Below, piece after piece: positions 1 to 11,072 of a stretch of DNA of 64,000 nucleotides. The notes below the pieces were generated by a model that saw only the letters and a list, made by a program, of their open reading frames with translations, had not been told where the DNA came from and did no database searches. A program made the position numbers and the translations under genes. Every line of letters begins with the position of its first letter. Position 1 is the first letter of the stretch. The stretch comes from Phlebiopsis flavidoalba (taxonomy: Eukaryota > Basidiomycota > Agaricomycetes > Polyporales > Phanerochaetaceae), in contig JAOCPU010000008.1 in NCBI GenBank assembly GCA_035772785.1, positions 620,001 through 684,000 of the forward strand. The letters run 5' to 3'.

Positions 1-429
1 GCGTCCGGCTTATGTTCTTTTCTCTGTGCTCCTTCCCACACGACGTTATTTGTCATAATGCAATCTGGCTCGTTGTAAACACTTGTTGTCGTATCCTCAT
101 TTTTTCCCTAACTGTACATTTCATCGACTTTGTTTTGATTCTTTCCATACTGATCCGGCGAGGTTTAGGGAGGCAGAATAAAATATCTACATAGTTTCTT
201 CTAGGACTAGTACAACTTGATTCACATAATGACATTCTGTCCATATAACAGACCAGCATTAATGAGCGCATGTAGACCCTGGCGGACATTCATCTTTGCA
301 AGAATCGGTGGGATCTGCATCCGGAGTCTGTGCACGCCGAGGTGGGCGTTGTTCAAGATAATGGAATTCATATACAGGAGGGTAAACGAGATAAAATATC
401 GACAATAAACTGATGACGAAGGAAGTAGC
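1..429. other. left edge, no recognised gene
   Basis: AT-richer sequence downstream of the P-loop ATPase gene, probably its 3' untranslated region and spacer. I see no conserved protein or RNA here. Confidence 0.4.
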
Positions 430-2242
430 GTCACGGCTAGGTCTGGACCGACAAGATGGGATGCGCCGCCATCCTGAGTCACCCTGCGACGCGTCTTGAT
501 GAGCATCCATCGCCGCCCGAACTGACTGACGGTCGGCTGTTTCTCGGCCTCTTTGGTCATTCCAAGGCCGGAGGGCGCAAGCAGGATCGCCTGGCCAGTC
601 TGCGAGACGCGTCGATCAGTTTTAGAACACTTATGTAAAACAGTCATTGAATCACCTCGAGTCGCACAATGCGATCTAACGCGTCTTTAGTAGTCATATT
701 CGCCGACACATGCTTTGCGACATGTTCAAGCCATGACGGCGACGAGAAGCGGTGGAGGATTAGCACACCGCAAAGGTCGATCAGTACGGGCGGGATGACC
801 GTTGGCTCTGTGCACTTTGTCCAGCAAGTGCGTGGCGTGCAAAATAGTCCTCGTACCTTGTTGGGTGCTAATGATGACCCTCGTTCCCTGATGACGCAGC
901 TGGCGCACAAGCGACAGCAGCTCCTTCGTCAAGCCGCTGATACCCTTGTTGACACCAAGGTACTGTCGAACTCATGAGTGTCTGTATCAAGAGAGCATAG
1001 TGCACAACAGACTTTATGGGCCTCGTCGACAACTAGGACTTTACCGCTGTCTATCTTAGCTCGTACGAACAACGCGCGTCATGATCTCGAAGTATCCGCA
1101 TGCGGAGTTCGAGTTGATGAATGGGTCTGTAAGATCCACGATTGTAAGTTGTCCAGCTGCAAATCGCGGGGGTCTCGCGTTGCGCCTTCTTGTCTAGAAA
1201 CGACTCCAAAAGCTCCATGCGCTGCTTCAACATAGTCGACTGCTGGGGTACAAGATCTCGCTTCCGGATGTCGAGCTCCCGCATGAACTTGTCATACGTA
1301 TATGCTTCACCGAGTTCACGTAGAATCGACTGCAAAGTGTTTGCATAAATTATCTTATAGTTAGTACATAGAATAAGTACACTTACCAGTATTGTTTGTA
1401 CATACAGAGGGGCAGTCTCCGAAGAGCCATAGACCGCCATTAGAGACAAAAATGCCTGCGCATCAAGCTCCGACTTTCTGAAAAGCAATGGTTCAACCAC
1501 AATATTAGGGCTAACCCTGGCGTACATGGTACGCATGGTCTGCAAGGATGAAGGAGAAACATATACCATGGACCCCGCGGGGCCTGGAAAGTGCTATCTG
1601 CGGGACAAGCGAGCCAGGCTGCCTCGGATGGCTGGCAGGCGGCCCCGCCTTCCCGAAGTGTAACACGAGGCCACCGAGGGCCGTGGCAAGTGTGCCAACC
1701 TTTGGCAGATTTGGTATCAAGGTGCTTTCGAGCAGGACAGCTGTGGTGTGCGATTTGCCGGAGCCTTGTACTCCACATACCACGGCGGAGAATGGTGCAT
1801 TCTGGCAAGACGTGTCAATGGTCGGTACCGCCGCTGTAAACAAAAGATACGGGACTGTGTTGATGTAAACTCTCGAGTCCTTGTTGGGGTCTTCGGTTTT
1901 ATTGTCGTTGTCGTCGGCACTGAGATGAAGTTTGGATATCATCAATCAATTGCTTAGATGGTTGCAATGAGGTGATACATACCCGATGGCCAAGGAACAT
2001 CCCAAAAGCCCTCTTTGGGGGGAAAATCGACCGCATCCCGGACACTATGACTTCGCGAGTGAAGACGGGCGCAGTTCGAAGTTTGATGATGTCCGCTGTC
2101 TACACGCTCATTGTGATCGCTCTTAAGCAGAGTCAGCTCTTCACAATCCTAGAAGCTGTGGGTTTGCATAGTTGACATCATGGCAAAATGCTCTTACAGC
2201 ATCGGACGAGTCCTCAATTCCGGAGTCACTAGATGTCGACAT
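430..2242 (-). CDS. P-loop ATPase resembling the HerA/FtsK superfamily
   Basis: The protein starts at the ATG read from 2242 (MSTSSDSGIEDSSDAV). A Walker A motif, GVQGSGKSHT, lies near 1,740-1,770 and a Walker B motif, KVLVVDEAHK, near 1,030-1,060. The stretch RHQGTRVIISTQ (about 870-905) follows, then an intron, then EPTVIPPVLIDLCGVLILHR (about 770-830). A conserved Q after a beta strand, followed by IP and LI..C...I.HR, is the arrangement known from HerA/VirD4/FtsK-type ATPases. Similar P-loop proteins of unknown role occur in agaricomycetes as far as I recall. Several frame changes interrupt it, for example near 1,055. The C-terminus is uncertain; the coding signal fades near 430-450. No partner gene lies beside it. 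The family call is inference from motif order; NTP binding is well supported. Confidence 0.65.
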
Positions 2243-3208
2243 GGTATCCTCCCTGCTAGGGCTGGAGGGCCAGACCTATACCCGGTGGTCAGTGGTTGGT
2301 TCCCAGCCTGGTGAGATTATATTCACGTGAATATCAGGTGAATTTTCCATGAGATATGCAGCACGGCGTTTCGTTGCGTAACGGTGACAGGAGAAGGCTT
2401 GACGGAGGGACTTGCATGAAAACAACCCCAGCATTTATTGCAACATGCATTCGTGCAAATGACACACGAGCCCGTGCGCAGTAACGTAGAATCCCACACC
2501 ACGGAGAAGGTACGCCTCGTGCGATGAGGACCGCAGAAGAACCGTGGAATGGGGACGTCCAAGAGGTATTCTACTCGGTTTGTTCTGGCCGACGCTGCTC
2601 TTATAAAGAACCTGAAAGAGATTGACTTTGATCCAAGCAGCCATTTGTGGTCATTTCACAGTCAAAGGCCTCTTGCAAGGAGTGGAATTACCGAAGGAAA
2701 GCATTCTTCTGTCCGCGGTCGACCAGACAACGATTCTATAATTGCTCCCGGACTGGGACAGTGAATGTGAGACGTGCGTTACGTGTATCATCTACAGAAG
2801 GTGTTCAGCGTTACGGAGTATTTTCGTCTAACTTATCTCAAGACCCAGGATTCTCTGAAGGATCTTACCAAAATCTCGAGTGGCGATTCTGAGATCATCT
2901 CACGCACCGAGAATCGTTGTTCATTACACTCACCGATTGATAAGACCTACTAGTAACAAAAATTTGACTGATAGTTGAACGACCAAGGATGGTTGCACCT
3001 ATATTCACTGGCAGCAATGTCACAGTAAACGGCAGCACATGAACGAAAGAGCCAATGGGCTGATGAGCGCTAACTCAGACCAAGATCGTCAATCCCGGCC
3101 TTCAGTTTGTTTACCGGAAATAGTAATTCTATTGCCTTTACGAAGCTCTCCAATCATCTTTAACTTTCACTTTCCTTGCTCCCAAGCCTTCCCAAGCCTT
3201 GTCTCAGA
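2243..3208. other. spacer between divergent P-loop ATPase and RRP8 genes
   Basis: This should hold both promoters. A short open frame on the plus strand from 2549 has no recognisable motif, and I see no clear TATA box. A further small exon cannot be excluded because of the indel load. Confidence 0.4.
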
Positions 3209-4606
3209 ATGTCATTGTTCGAGGTTCCTGGCTGGACAGTGCCAGCGGCACCGATAGCATCGACGTCGACTCACTCGAGAAAACGCAAGCGGCACGATTC
3301 AGAGTCCGAGACTAAAGTTCAGTCTGCTTCGGTCAATGTGGAAAAACTCATCGCGAAGCTCGGGAAAGAGGATGTCCAGCGGACTAAGAAGAAGGGAAAG
3401 GAAATGAAGGGAAAGGCTGTAGGAAATAATCCGGCAGACAAACAAAGGCGGCAAAAGGGACGCAGAGGGGGAAGAAAGCACACTCCAAGTCGATGGTAGC
3501 GGAGGAAAGCCCTGTGCATGCGACTCAACAAGCACCTACGGGAACCAGTTCTCAAAAACAAAGGAAGGACAAGACCAAAGGAAAGGGTGCTGACAATGCA
3601 CCTACAGCGAAACCAAGTCCTGGTGCAAAGTCTTCCACCCCGCAGGAAAAGAGCACAAATCCCACGAAGGGTTTGACTACTCTCCAGGCAAATATGAAGC
3701 ATAGCTTGGGCGGTGCGCGTTTCAGGTAAGTGGGCCACTCCCATCACCAGAAATGACAAACTGATAAAGGCATAGGTGGATAAACGAGAGTCTGTACAAA
3801 TCAGACAGTGAACACGCTCGTCAGATGATGCGCGAAAATCCCTCTATGTTCTCAGAGGTACGTTGCAGTCTACGCGTTCAGTTGATGATTTAGGTGTTGA
3901 ATACTTCAAGTATCACACAGGATTCAGACATCAGGTCCAGTCTTGGCCCGTCAATCCCGTTTCACACTACATTTCCGCCATTTCAAAACATCCTATAGGG
4001 ACCATCGTTGCCGACCTAGGATGCGGCGACGCAGCACTCGCCCGTGCTTTGGTACCCAAGTGGGTACAACATCCTCTCGTATGACCTCGTCTCGGATGGC
4101 GCATTCGTTGTTGAAGCGGATATATGCTCGCGAGTGCCACTTCCCGGCTCCGAAAGTGAGGACGATACAGAAGCAGCCCAAATTGTGGATGTCGTGGTAT
4201 TCGCGCTCAGTCTAATGAGCGTAAACTGGGTTGCGGCTATAAGAGAAGCCTGGCGCATACTCAAAACAGAGTATGTTCCGCTTTCGTTGATTGTTACGAC
4301 AGCTTGCTCATGGTTCTTCATTGGTAGCGGCGAACTGAAGATTGCGGAAGTAGCAAGCCGTTTCGAGGAGGTAGAAGCGTTCACATCGCTTGTGTCGTCT
4401 GTTGGCTTCCGCCTACGGTCCAAGGTAATGTTGAGTCGTCGGTGAGTTATCACGCTATCTTACTCTCTTCCTAGGACGACAGTAATACGCACTTCACGCT
4501 CTTTGAGTTCACCAAGGTTTCTCGGAAACCTAAGAGCGATAAGGAGTGGTCGAAGCTGGTGGAACGCGGTAGCATCCTCAAGCCTTGCGAGTACAAGCGG
4601 CGTTGA
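3209..4606 (+). CDS. RRP8: 25S rRNA adenine-N1 methyltransferase Rrp8
   Basis: Rrp8 is a nucleolar SAM-dependent enzyme that makes m1A in helix 25.1 of large-subunit rRNA. The ATG at 3209 opens a lysine-rich basic N-terminal region (to about 3,680), as expected for a nucleolar protein. The family landmark KHSLGGARFRWINESLY spans an intron at about 3,726-3,774. YHTGFRHQVQSWPVNPV and the SAM-binding motif IVADLGCGDAALAR (about 4,007-4,050) follow, then VVVFALSLMSVNW (about 4,193-4,230), the counterpart of the family's CLSLMGTNW. The last exon begins after the intron ending near 4,473 and encodes THFTLFEFTKVSRKPKSDK and a C-terminus EYKRR with TGA at 4604-4606. Frame breaks occur near 4,070-4,080. 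It lies tail to tail with the oxidoreductase gene, 70 bp away. Confidence 0.93.
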
Positions 4607-4676
4607 GTCACGTCGGTAATATCAGATATACATTGATTACATTGTACAGTGGATTCTTTTCCCTTGGTGTGAGCCG

Positions 4677-6020
4677 TTATGCCCGAGGAGGTATCTGAAC
4701 AGTGCGGCCTTCTTTCGAGCTTTGCAGAGCCAACTCAATAATCTCGATGACCTCCGCCGACTGGGCAAAACTTGACAGCAGGTTCGTTCTTTCCCCTAAT
4801 GGCGCCAGCAACGTCCTTGAAGAGACCAGCGTATTCGCCTTTGAACTTCGACGGCCATCTACATCCGCACATGTTCAGCCCATCAAAATACTTGATCGGA
4901 GAAAAGGTCACATACATCGACCGCACAACGTCGTCTCCTCGTTGATTCTCGAGTATACCATGAAGCTCTTCAGGCTCCAATCCGTATTCCGGAGACGAAA
5001 AGACGTCAGAGGGAGACTTGATTGCCTTAAGCTGTTCTTCCTGCAGATCAACACCATACTTCGTGAAGGTACCTGTGGTTCCGCGGGCGATGTAGCGCAC
5101 TTGCGGCGACTTGACGGAGAGGATGGCACCACGGAGAATCACAGTGAAGGAGGTCGGCTTCACTGGTGCGTCTGGCGGTGAAGAGAGAGGTGGGTAGCGC
5201 AGGGTAATGGTGAACTGTTACGAGATTCGTCAACTAAGACAAGCGACGGCACATAAAGCGCGCGTACGTTATCATCGACGTCTGGGTGTCCAATGCCACG
5301 AAGATTCTCAATCCTCGCTGTAACCGAGGTTGGGGACGGCCGAAGAGGATGAGCACGGTTTGGTCAATCGTGTGCGCAGCGAGGTCAAAAACGTAAGCCC
5401 GTTTGCAGGGACTGGCAGATCTTTCCATGTACCCTTGAGACTGGTGCGGTTAGCGGTCGAACCGTGACTCAAACTCCCAGAGAGTCCCAAGGGAGTTGGG
5501 GTCCGAAGAAGGAAGACTGAGGAGAGCCTTCAGGGCGAGGAAGTCCGAGTCCCATCGTCGGTTCTGATAAGGGTAGAGGACAAGACCCTTAGATTTAGCG
5601 AGCTGATCGAGCTCTTGGGCTTGCGCGAAGGTTGCGGTCACAGGTTTTGTCGACTAGAGCTGTAATAATATAAGCCTCGGGTTGGTCTCGTATGACACTG
5701 TCCCGCAAAACATACCGTGCTTCCCTGCCTCGAGGATGCGTTTTCGCGAAACTCGTAATGGGTCTCGCTGGGAGTCCCGACTATGACCAACTCAATCTCT
5801 GGGTCGGCGAGTACGGCATCGAGGGTGTTGTATATCTTGACACCCTGCGCGGCCTCTGGCCCGAAACGCGCCTGCAGCTTGCCTCCAGGGCCTTCTGGCT
5901 TACGCTCAAGAACTGCATACAAAGTGAAACAGTTCTGGAAGAGCGAGCACAAAAGGGACGTGGGAACGTGAGACCAGCAAGGCCTACACCCAGAACGCAA
6001 GTCTTTATTGGTGAGGACAT
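4677..6020 (-). CDS. GFO/IDH/MocA-family NAD(P)-dependent oxidoreductase
   Basis: The start codon at 6020 gives MSSPIKTCVLGVGLAGLTF, a Rossmann-fold dinucleotide-binding N-terminus. LADPEIELVIVGTPSETHYE (about 5,760-5,820) is the conserved second half of the nucleotide domain. KGLVLYPYQNRRWDSDFLAL (about 5,540-5,600) is the family's strong substrate-side motif, and FDLAAHTIDQTVLILFGRP (about 5,335-5,390) carries the D..HliDq signature. The C-terminal beta domain is open from about 5,160 to 4,735, and the protein ends EGRTVQIPPRA with TAA at 4677-4679. This is the YulF/scyllo-inositol-dehydrogenase-like branch common in fungi. The substrate cannot be told from sequence. Frame changes near 5,640, 5,430 and 5,230 coincide partly with introns. 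Confidence 0.85.
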
Positions 6021-6891
6021 GGTAGAGGGATCTGCTATCGTGTGTAAGCTTTCGCCACCAGCGATAGAATAGTTTTCGATGCTTACTATCGATACTGAGA
6101 AACCAAGCGAAGCAACCACTAGGGGAGCAAGAGGTAGGAGGTGACAGGCTCCACGGTCCTCATAGATGAGTCGCTTTTATACTTTAGAGTCGGAGCCGCG
6201 GGTTCCATCTTCCGGTTGGCAGGTCCATATCGATATTCGATTGCGAGCTGGCCGTCCTTTGTCAGATATTCTGGTCCACACGACTTGGTATCTGCCCGGC
6301 AATGAAATGTCGCGACAGCATCGTCTTACCGCACCAGTCTGCAGGCTTTCGAGTTGACTTGGATTACAACGTCATCCATGTTGGGGCAATGCAAGCACGA
6401 CATTATCGCAAAACGGCAGTTCCGGAGGATGAGTCAAAGCAGAAGAGGACAAATGAGTAGCCAGCAAGGTACAAGGTGCCGTGTTTGTGCATCATCGGCT
6501 TGCTGGGCAGAAGATAGTGCGGACATGCGGTGCAAGCCACTCTATCACGTACCCTCACGTACCCCATTGGCACGTCTTTTACATTTCTGTTCTTCCGACG
6601 CTTACTTGAAGGTGGACGGAGTCAGGATCTAAACGAGTCATATTAAAGCTCGGGGTCGAACAACAGATTTGAAGGTGTGTAGTAAACAAAAACGTGATCC
6701 AAACGAAACGTAAAACCATAGCGTAGTGGTGGAATCGAATGCGAGAAGTGAAAGACGTGCTACAATGATGTCACATAATCTACAAAACTAGGGCATTAGA
6801 AATTAACCTACATACTAATGTCACAAATCATAAACACATTGGTGTGCCTGTATCGTGAAAGCTCGTGATCATAAACCCGTATTGAGCATAT
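6021..6891. other. spacer between oxidoreductase and GPC1
   Basis: This lies upstream of the oxidoreductase and downstream of GPC1, both on the minus strand. It should contain the oxidoreductase promoter and the GPC1 3' untranslated region. I found no protein or RNA gene. Confidence 0.4.
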
Positions 6892-8749
6892 TTAACGGTC
6901 CTTGCGGGTCTCATCCATTGTCGTAGCAGCCGGAATAGTGTCCATGGGAAGTTCGAGACTGCTGATGCTCGGTGAAATGGCCTTGCTCGATAACGCAGGG
7001 GATGCCGCTATAGTGGAAAGGTCGTCATCGCTCTGGGGTCCGAAGGTGGGACTCGAACGCTCAGAGCGCGATGTGGCCTCGGCGAGTTCCTTCCGTAGGG
7101 CTTCCAGTTCCTTCTCAAAACCTAACGCGCGGGATTAGTAAACCGGTTGTGCCGCATGACTTGCCACTCACTTTCTGCCAAAGACTTCGATGTAGAAGCC
7201 TCCCCCGTTCCATACGCGCTCGCGGCAAATATGAATAGCAAGAACGCGCTGCTCCAGACAGCGCTATCGTAGAGAAGGAACAGTGCTGGGATCTCCGTCA
7301 GAATTGCGTATGCTGCAAACACCATTTGTTAGGGGATCCAAACATCAGTTTCCGAATGTGGCCTACCAAACTGTCCGGCCATGAATGCAGGCTCCCGGAG
7401 ACTCGGGCGGACGGATGACAAGGTGCGTCCAATAACTCCGCGCTTGTCGTTCAAAAGGAAAGAGAACGATGTGGTGCGCTGCCCAGACTCGATCTTCTTG
7501 CGTCTATTGATAAGAAACGAACTGACCCAGATATTAGCTGCGCGAATAGAGTGTTCGAGTCTCGCATACCTTCCAGTACAATAATTGCCAGATAAGATCT
7601 GTGGAAGGTAAGTTTTGTGTACTCTTTCTCGGACGATGACGATGATGCACTCACATATAATGCCACTAAGAAGTAGGGCTCTCATCTGGCTGCATACGGG
7701 GAAGCTCCTTCAACGCAGGGAAACGTTTCTCGGAGCCAGGATAATAATGGCTGAAAGCGGTGGCCATTGAGTTGCGGTTCCCTGACGCAGTATGTAAACT
7801 TACCGGATAACAGTGAATGTGAGAGGTGGGTAGATGTGGATAAATATCGACGTGACCTTGTCCCAGTCGTGGAAGACAAGGCTATTCCTCCATGTGATCA
7901 CTGCGCTAGCCAGAGAGCCATGCGATAAGCAGTAGCAGGCTAGGAACATCGCGGGACTGTCGGGCATAAGCCAGAGATAAACGATGTTGAGAACATTGCA
8001 ATAATAGCATAGGTCGAAGAGGAAGTAGTGCCAGGCCCTCTTCTTGTAGTACCATGCACGTATGGGGAGCAGGATAAGAGCTGATACAGTGTATGCGATA
8101 TGGATGTATCTGTGACACGGATCAGACGCGTGTTAAGCGCGCGAAGAGAGATGATAGCACGCACTCGGGATAGTTGCCAAACATGAGAGCGGTGGCCAGC
8201 AGCGACATGACACCAACAAAGAATGTGATCTTCTCTCGCGTCCGTACGGTCTTTGCGGAGTGCCATGAGGCAGTGAGTTTGGTCATACGCTGAGAGACCT
8301 GTGTGATGCGGTCAGCATATGGAAATGCAGGCAAGTGGCGCGCGACACGCGCCTTAAGCTTGAATTTTTGCATCTCGCGCTCGAGGTTGTCAGTGATGAC
8401 CTCGCCGGAAGGCGACCTGACTTGTTTGAGAATATCACGTTTTAAGGAGATCTTGGAAAGCTTGGTCTGCCTTCATCTTGAAAACGATCACCCTGTTTCG
8501 CGAGGTTGCGCTGGAGCAAGTCGATACGTGAGTCGAAGTAGGTTTTCCATTGTGTCTATCGCGTGTTCAGCGTGTTGCAAGGGGCTAGTCACAACTTACA
8601 TACCTAGAAGAGTGAACCCCCACTCGCGACGTCTGACAGCTCGTCGCGTACGAAACGTTCAAACGGGACCGAAAAGTAACCTTTGGGATGGGTTCCACTG
8701 TTGGAATCCGCCCTGAATAGGCGATGGTGGCCTTGCCTGTTGTGGCCAT
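6892..8749 (-). CDS. GPC1: glycerophosphocholine acyltransferase 1 (DUF2838 family)
   Basis: Gpc1 is an ER multi-pass membrane enzyme that acylates glycerophosphocholine to lysophosphatidylcholine with acyl-CoA. From the ATG at 8749 (MATTGKATIAYSG) the product has a soluble N-terminus with FERFVRDELSDVASGGSLF. The first membrane span is ITFFVGVMSLLATALMFGNY (about 8,170-8,235). The family core then reads in pieces: WHYFLFDLCYYCNVLNIVYL, FLACYCLSHGSLASAVITWR and HDWDKVTSIFIHIYPPLTF (about 7,810-8,040). KIESGQRTTSFSFLL lies near 7,460-7,500, FMAGQFG near 7,370-7,390, and FEKELEALRKELAEA near 7,080-7,120. This order matches the yeast protein closely. A serine-rich tail ends at TAA 6892-6894. Several short introns and a few indels interrupt the frame. 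Confidence 0.92.
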
Positions 8750-10099
8750 AGCTTGCGGTAATGTGATGTGTCGCGAAGGGAAGAGCGCGGTGGGCTGCAG
8801 GAAATGTTCGTGCAAGAAGGATAGAGTGCACCGCGTTTGTAGAAGCTTGTTGTTGCAACGCTGAATCCGGCCAGCAAAGTATGGTTACAGTTTGTTGGTG
8901 GTCTGGCTCTTCCTCTGATTGACGCAGACGCCTACGTAATCAAACGTGGCAATGCCTCCGCTGGGCGGTCATGGATCCAGGGGGCTGGCGCCCACATCAG
9001 CTTCACCCGATTTCGCGATGGACTTTTACTCCTAACAGTCAAGTGAATGTATTCCACTGTTGCCGTATACCGGAGCATATAATGGTACATTAGGAAACCA
9101 GCGCGCTGACATTTTCCTGCAACCAACACATCTCGAGAGTCCCCCGCGTGAACTCGCCGTACACGCATGGCTTGCTCATGGGGCAGTCTCCCCAAAGACT
9201 GGTCGTGTAGACACACACTTGTACGTGCATGTGACAAGATTTGATAATCGATGACCACGTCGGACCCAGCGCTCAGTCTGTATCACCGAAATAGTCCAGT
9301 CTCTGGCTGTCTCTGGCCTCAGGCTTGCAGGACGTTCTCACAGCGTCTTCTTGTCGGGTCCGGCTAGCCAATCTTATGGAGTTTTTGAGCGCTGGCAGGA
9401 TGAGTAGTGCGATGCTTGTGTTTTAGACAGGGTTCTCAAAGATTCTACAACGAAATCGCAGGTGAAATTCACGACGATGATGGATTGCCGATACCAACAA
9501 ACAAGTAGATTTTCCTGGTTTAATCTCATATGGCGACAAAGTCATGATATTAGTACTTACGCTGTCGAGCTGCCTCTCTGGTAGCCTGCTGTTACAGTGG
9601 GCAGACTGCTTGGCCAGTCCGCTCCTTGAGGATGTGCACTCAGGATGACTTGCATGCGAAGGCGTCGCACCGACGATGCCGATGAGCTGGCGTCATGATG
9701 CTGGCCGGGCGATGGAGGCGTGCCGAAGGTGAAAACCTTACTTCACGCACGCAGGGTTAAGATTCTGCAGTCCAAATTTGCTCTGCGGTCCTTTGCTACG
9801 GGCGCCGAGGAAGGCACAGATATGTCGTGTATAAGCCTTGCAAGTGTAGAGTGGTATGTGTGCTGGCCAGCTGAGCTTGTCGTGGGCGACGCGGCAGCGC
9901 TGACGCAGCAAAGCCGAACAACGACACCAATTCCCATTCTGGCGCTGACGCGGGCCTGCTTATCTATAATTTCGCGGCACGCACGTGACATGCCCCCTTT
10001 CAAACTCCGAACCGTCCAGTGAGATAATGGGTTGCGGCTCCCCGCGCAGTTAGTTCACCCACGACGCAACCACACCCTCTTCTCACACACACAATCACC
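8750..10099. other. long intergenic region between GPC1 and ISU1
   Basis: About 1.35 kb between two divergent start codons. Open frames exist on both strands (for example minus 8,932-9,258 and plus 9,720-10,022) but none shows a known motif or convincing splice structure. Promoters of both genes are expected here. Confidence 0.4.
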
Positions 10100-10861
10100 A
10101 TGTTCCGCTGCTCGGCTCTCTTCGAAGACTGTCCTCAACGCTGCTCGCCCTCGCGCGCCAGCATGGGTCACTCTCCGTCCCGTCCTCGCGCACGGGGGTA
10201 TCACGAAAAAGTGTGATCTCACACTATCACACTACGAAAAGCCTAGAAACGTGAGTAACGGCGCCCAGTCCAGGCCTCTCTCGAACGCATTTATCTGATA
10301 ACTTTCCGAATACACACAGGTCGGTTACGCTCCCAAAGAAATGCACCTGACGTCGGCACTGTGGACTTGTCGTGCGCCCTGCGTGCGTAGATTGTGTTGT
10401 TAACAATGGTTTCAGGCTGCTGACCATAGCGGGGGGGGAAATTCCGTCGGCAGCTGCGGAGATGTCATGAAGCTCCAAATCCGTGTCGACGAGAACGGCA
10501 TTATAATCCGAAGTCAAGTTCAGACATTCGCCTGGCTGCGTAGCGCAAATTGCCTCGAGCTCATATATGACTGAACGGGTGAAGGGCCTGTCGCTGGAGG
10601 ATGCTGAGAAGATCAAAAACACCGAAAGATTGCGAAGGATTTTTTTGTGCTTGCACACCCGTCAAGCTCCACTGCTCGAGTATGTTTCCGCATGTTTAGC
10701 AGCGTGTCATTTGTTCTGACTCTCTGTCGCCACAGTGCTCGCTGAGGATGGAGGGCGAATTCGATCGGCTATCCGGGACTACAGGACACAAGCGAAGCAC
10801 AGCTGTCGAAACCCGAAGCAGTCGGGGGCTTCACAATCGACGTCTCCCAAAGCGCGGCTAG
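10100..10861 (+). CDS. ISU1: mitochondrial iron-sulfur cluster scaffold Isu1
   Basis: Isu1 assembles [2Fe-2S] clusters in the mitochondrial matrix with the Nfs1 desulfurase complex. The ATG at 10100 opens an arginine- and alanine-rich presequence. SHYEKPRNV follows, then an intron to about 10,320. CGDVMKLQIRVDENGII lies at 10,455-10,505, and TERVKGLSLEDAEKIKNTE at about 10,570-10,627. After a last intron the protein reads LAEDAIRSAIRDYR (allowing for indels), and TAG at 10859-10861 ends a basic tail. The stretch that should read TFGCGSAIASSSYM (about 10,520-10,570) contains several small indels in about 40 bases. The cluster-ligand cysteine motif is therefore not intact in this read, but the surrounding sequence is nearly unchanged, which favours sequencing error. 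Confidence 0.93.
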
Positions 10862-11072
10862 CCTATACCGGCCCCCGGGAAACATTAGCTACGGCACACC
10901 CGCCGTCGGCATAAGTCTTATTTCGTCTCGTTCTCGTCGCTCTGCTTTCCCAGTTTCGTTTCAAATGGCTTCAAGTACGTTGTATGATTAGTAGGTCTCT
11001 CGATTCATTGGTCCCATTTATTTGTTATGTCACGCAGTCGTTCTCCCATCGAATCATTATACAGCACATAAA

